Assembly: GCA_030159075.1 (NCBI GenBank)
Contig: BROG01000074.1
Coordinates: 1,365,501 to 1,429,500 of the forward strand
Length of the DNA: 64,000 bases
Source of the DNA: Atrina japonica
Lineage: Eukaryota; Mollusca; Bivalvia; Pterioida; Pinnidae
Direction: 5' to 3'
Shown piece after piece: positions 60,631 to 64,000 of the stretch; positions within the stretch are counted from its first letter, which is position 1, and every line of letters starts with the position of its first letter. Below the pieces are notes generated by a model, which worked only from the letters and a program-made list of their open reading frames with translations, was not told the DNA's origin and searched no databases. A program made the translations under genes and the position numbers.

Positions 60631-61043
60631 ATTATAGCTTTGGTATTATGTTTTAATATTTAAAGTATTCATATTTTCAGAAAAAAGAATTACATGGCAC
60701 CAAAGTCAGTCTTAACACTTGCTCGCAGTGCAAAAAGTGTTGATTCTTAGAATAAAATTCTATGCACAATATATTAGCTATTTTATTTTATAATTTGTTT
60801 GAGTCCCCGAGGGTATACATAAACCTAGTACCTGGTATTTCGGTACCAGCTGTTCATTTTATACTAAAGTAATATTTGGCACTGTTAACACCATTTAAAT
60901 TCTAAAAAATTTTAAAGCTAAGATAGTAATTTTTTTTTTTACAGTGGTTACTCTTAGACGGATATCGGCTATACTTTAGAGATATCATTTGGCCTTTTAT
61001 GATACCACTTTATCTTTAAAAAACACATACTTTTCAAATTGGA

Positions 61044-61089
61044 GCTCAACTGATGAAGTCTAATTTACAGAAACGATATCGTCTTGAGC
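61044..61089 (+). ncRNA. Hammerhead ribozyme with longer stem III
   Basis: Stem I GCTCAA (61044-61049) pairs with TTGAGC (61084-61089). CTGATGA is at 61050-61056 and GAAA at 61070-61073. Stem III is the eight-base palindrome CGATATCG before the GUC site. Stem II has one mismatch (GTC against TAC). The same stem III length is seen at 22718-22763. Confidence 0.75.
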
Positions 61090-61440
61090 ATTATAACTTT
61101 GGTATTATGTTTATAATATTCTGAAAGAAAAACAAATGTTCTACAAAATTAATCAAATAATTTTTTCTCTTATAGTGGCCATCCTCTTACATAAGACCAG
61201 TATTTTCATACATTCACCTCTGATGTACTTAGTTTCTTTCAATTTGATCTTGAATGAGTTTAAAAATGATGCAACCAGTCAGAATTCCTTTGAATGATTT
61301 TTTTTCTACCGCAATTTCTTTTCTGTATTCTAGACATTTTCCAGCAAATAATCGAATAGTCAAGATATATTATCAGTAATCTTGCACATGACTGAATCAG
61401 TTTACCAAGAAAGTCGTGTAATTGTATCTTTCTGAATAAA

Positions 61441-63150
61441 AAAAAAAGTCTCAGATGCCAAAGTATAAATCTTTAGGATGTCCAGTATATATATACAAAT
61501 CTGGTAAAAACTAGACAAACACTGACTTCTAGAAATCAAGAGGTGTGGTAATGTGTCATGGGGTAATAAGTATCCCCTGTTGACCGGTCACACCCGCCGT
61601 GAATCCACAGTAAAATCCAAATGAAGTAAGTGAGGAACGAATCCTTGTCACAATTGGTACAGACGTCTCAACAATTGCTATCGAACAGGCAACTTAACAT
61701 TTCCATTACTGAAACGGACTAATTGCTAACAAGACTATTATATCGACCGTAAAATTTGCGGAACATTGACATCAAATGCGGTTTTCGATATCCCTGTGTC
61801 AATAATTTGTCGGTGAGTAGTTTACCTCTTTTTTGAAATGTTCATATGTTGAAGACGCCCTGGCATATCGGATCATTTGTGAAATATAAACGCAATATGC
61901 AGGTGATTGTGGGATATTTCTACTTAAATGAGGACAATTTGCGATGAGAAAGCCGAAATCGCCACGTTTGTCGTACAGCCTAGTTGTTAGTTTCTCATCT
62001 GTGTTTATAGTAAGTAAAATGTATGGAGCGTGTATGCTTGATTTTGTTGTATCTTTAATGTCTAGTTCATTGGGATATATCGCATTGACATATGTATGAA
62101 AATTGTCATTATTAATGTCAAAATGTCGTCGATATATCTAAATGTCAAATTAAAGGACACCGTTAGATTGTCTTCTTTTGATTAAGCAGTTTCTGAATGA
62201 AGTGTACGTTGTATGAATATAAGAAAGGTCAGTCAATAAAGGGGCACAACTGGTTCCCATGGAAATACCGGCAGTTTGCTGAAAACCTGGTCTCCAAACA
62301 ATACAAAAGCATTGTATATTAGAAAATCCAGCGTCTTCAGTGTATTAATGTGTGGAATCAGAGTGGTGTTGGACGAAATAAGTACCACTAAAACAAGGAC
62401 TAGATAATTTCGGATAACATTTTTAGTGAACAGTTGTCGGTCATGCCAAAAAGTGTCTCTTTTAATTATTCATGGGGAATCATTGTATATTTAGTTTAAA
62501 AGTAGTATGTTTTGATACCATGAATTTGAAAAAAACTATGTTTCTTTAAATTTTGTAACTTTTAAGTATCCAAATCGTTTCTGTAATAAGGAACTGTAGA
62601 GTTTCCCCTGAACAACTGTCAATATTTTGGTAGAGAGTAAAGATAAAGATTTTATGGAACATTTGCTGGACCCTGCTATGTAACTCTGCTGATATGGGGA
62701 TTTATGAAGTTTAGGTATCCATTATAAATCCGGGTTTTCGCTAAGTTTAGGCATCCAATATAAATATGGTATCTTAATAGCGGTATCGGTTATAGGTACA
62801 TCAAAAGAGCGTAATACGGACACGTGGTTTTGAAGGTTTTCGTCCTTTGAAAGTGGGCTAAGTGTATGTGTAGGATTACTGGAATTCGTATTATACCCTA
62901 GTTTTTCTAATAAACAATTTTAGTAATGTCTCTTACAAATAAAAAGCTATATTATTTCAGGTTTTGTCTGCTGGAACCAATACAAATTGGTAATGTATTC
63001 GTTCCAGCTCGGTTATCACTTCTGGATCACTGAACACAGAACATGTTTTCAGAGTTCCTCTAAGTTTTCGAATACGAAAGGTGTCGAGCCCATTTGAATT
63101 CTTAGTAAATATTCCAATAAATCTTAGCCTATAAGGCAAGTATTGTGTAC
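61441..63150 (-). mobile_element. Longest PLE copy, N-terminal region to 3' tail
   Basis: On the - strand it opens with KNSNGLDTFRIRKLRGTLKT then PEVITELERIHYQFVLVPAD (63115-62960). It continues with SVLRSFDVPITDTA (about 62810) and a duplicated YLYWMPKL / IPKLHKSP near 62775-62690. The RT body follows in many broken frames, then FRKFYGR-type text and the tail GGACATCCTAAAGATTTATA near 61470. It is the only copy here spanning N-terminus to tail, but it is heavily mutated. Confidence 0.8.
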
Positions 63151-63239
63151 AGATTATGCGTTAGTTATATGTAAAATTAACGAAGTACCAATCAATAATC
63201 AAAACTCAACTCTATTATAACACGACGAATTAGATGTGC

Positions 63240-64000
63240 AAATGGTCTCAACATAAAGAACAATTACGAATCCCAAACGGGATAAGAGCAAGTGTTCGGA
63301 AGTAGTCAGCGTCTTCTTCCGGCATGCCACACCCGTCGCAAATGTTCCATGGAAACCTTTCTAGTTCGATGAACGGTAAAAAGGTCAAGTTTAGTGATGA
63401 GGTCAAATTCGGTGAAAAACATGATTGGTGAAACGGAGTCACTGTCTGTGGCCGTGATCCAGAATACTATCTAATATATCTGAGAGGGGGACTTCATAAT
63501 GTCTAACAAGATCCCCGTATCGACCATAAAACTTCTTAAACGACGACTCCAAGCGTTCAACAACGTAACCTTGTGTAAATAGTTTATTGTCTAATTGTTA
63601 AGCTATCAGAATAAAACATTCATAAGAAGAGCATGCCCTGACTTGAAATATAAGTTGTGAAATGAAAGCGCAATAGGCAGGATAAAATGGAATATTACTA
63701 CTTTCAAACAGGAAGTTTTTGATATATAAATTGAAATCGTCTCGTTTGTCATAGAGGGTTGTGTGAAGTTGACCGTCTTTTCCAATCGACAGGGGTAAAC
63801 CAGGTAAGAAGCAGATATGTTGCTCTCTGTCGTCTCATTGATCTCTAGCTCAACAGGATACATCTGGCCGAGGTAATTCTGAAATTCTGAATTATTTATG
63901 GACATAACATCGTCGATATACCTGTAAGTAAAATTGAACCAAGATGCTAACTGTTTGTTTCCTTTGGAGAGCAGAGACTGTATAAATTCCGCTTCATATG
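63240..64000 (-). mobile_element. Second-family PLE, runs off the window edge
   Basis: The - strand gives DVMSINNSEFQNYLGQMYPV then ELEINETTESNISASYL (post-catalytic RT region, 63910-63795), NIPFYPAYCAFISQLIRYAR, GYVVERLESSFKKFYGRYGD and, towards the 3' end, MFFTEFDLITKLDLFTVH. It aligns with the first family in layout (DDVLSINN, KFYGRY) but differs throughout in residues. The fragment at 11862-12520 belongs here. The 5' part lies beyond 64000. Confidence 0.75.

Larger units (their letters stand above)
60175..61125 (+). repeat. Hammerhead repeat array, three ribozymes
   Basis: CTGATGA boxes lie at 60242, 60593 and 61050. The first spacing is 351 bp. The second is 457 bp because about 120 bp of unrelated DNA replaces part of the unit around 60660-60790. 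Shared spacer blocks are CTAGGTCTTTTCCATTGCTG, ATTTCGGTACCAGCTGATAA, TTTGGCACTGACAACACCAT and TTGGTTACTCTTAGACGGAT. It has no open frame longer than about 66 codons. Confidence 0.9.

Overview
The window is animal nuclear DNA, most likely from a bivalve mollusc. It is AT-rich, its genes are split by GT-AG introns, and it is crowded with repeats typical of marine molluscs: tRNA-derived SINEs, foldback MITEs, Penelope-like (PLE) reverse transcriptase relics, a LINE relic, a Tc1-like relic and long TA/CA microsatellites. The species cannot be named from the sequence alone.

Three complete protein-coding genes are supported. RPS9 (40S ribosomal protein uS4) is on the + strand at 1890-6009, with four coding exons encoding 190 residues. 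Two SLC23-family (nucleobase/ascorbate transporter) genes lie in tandem on the - strand, at 28451-14426 (600 residues) and 57145-37774 (605 residues). Each SLC23 gene has 11 coding exons. Seven exon pairs have identical lengths and every junction phase matches, so the genes are tandem duplicates. Copy A keeps the QH pair and the PNxGxxxxTK signature of animal ascorbate transporters. Copy B has QQ and GNxGxxxxTK, which suggests a changed substrate.

Layout: 1-6045 RPS9 with its upstream DNA; 6046-14425 an intergenic repeat graveyard (LINE relic, bivalve dispersed repeats, a second-family PLE tail); 14426-28451 SLC23 copy A, with introns holding two SINEs, a Tc1-like transposase relic, a hammerhead array and a PLE; 28452-37773 intergenic DNA dominated by three PLE copies and another hammerhead array; 37774-57145 SLC23 copy B, with introns holding four PLE pieces, a decayed transposon ORF, hammerhead repeats and a long perfect hairpin; 57146-64000 more PLE copies, SINEs and the best hammerhead array.

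The most interesting signal is a family of type I hammerhead self-cleaving ribozymes. At least twelve copies or relics occur on both strands, several in tandem with a period of about 350 bp. In the best copies (60587-60630 + and 31553-31596 -) the catalytic core, a perfect 6-bp stem I, a GUC cleavage site and a very short self-complementary stem III are all readable. Several lie directly 3' of, or beside, PLE reverse transcriptase bodies on the same strand. This fits the known link between PLEs and hammerheads and the tandem layout of retrozymes, which give rise to small circular RNAs. Family membership and activity are inferences from the sequence.
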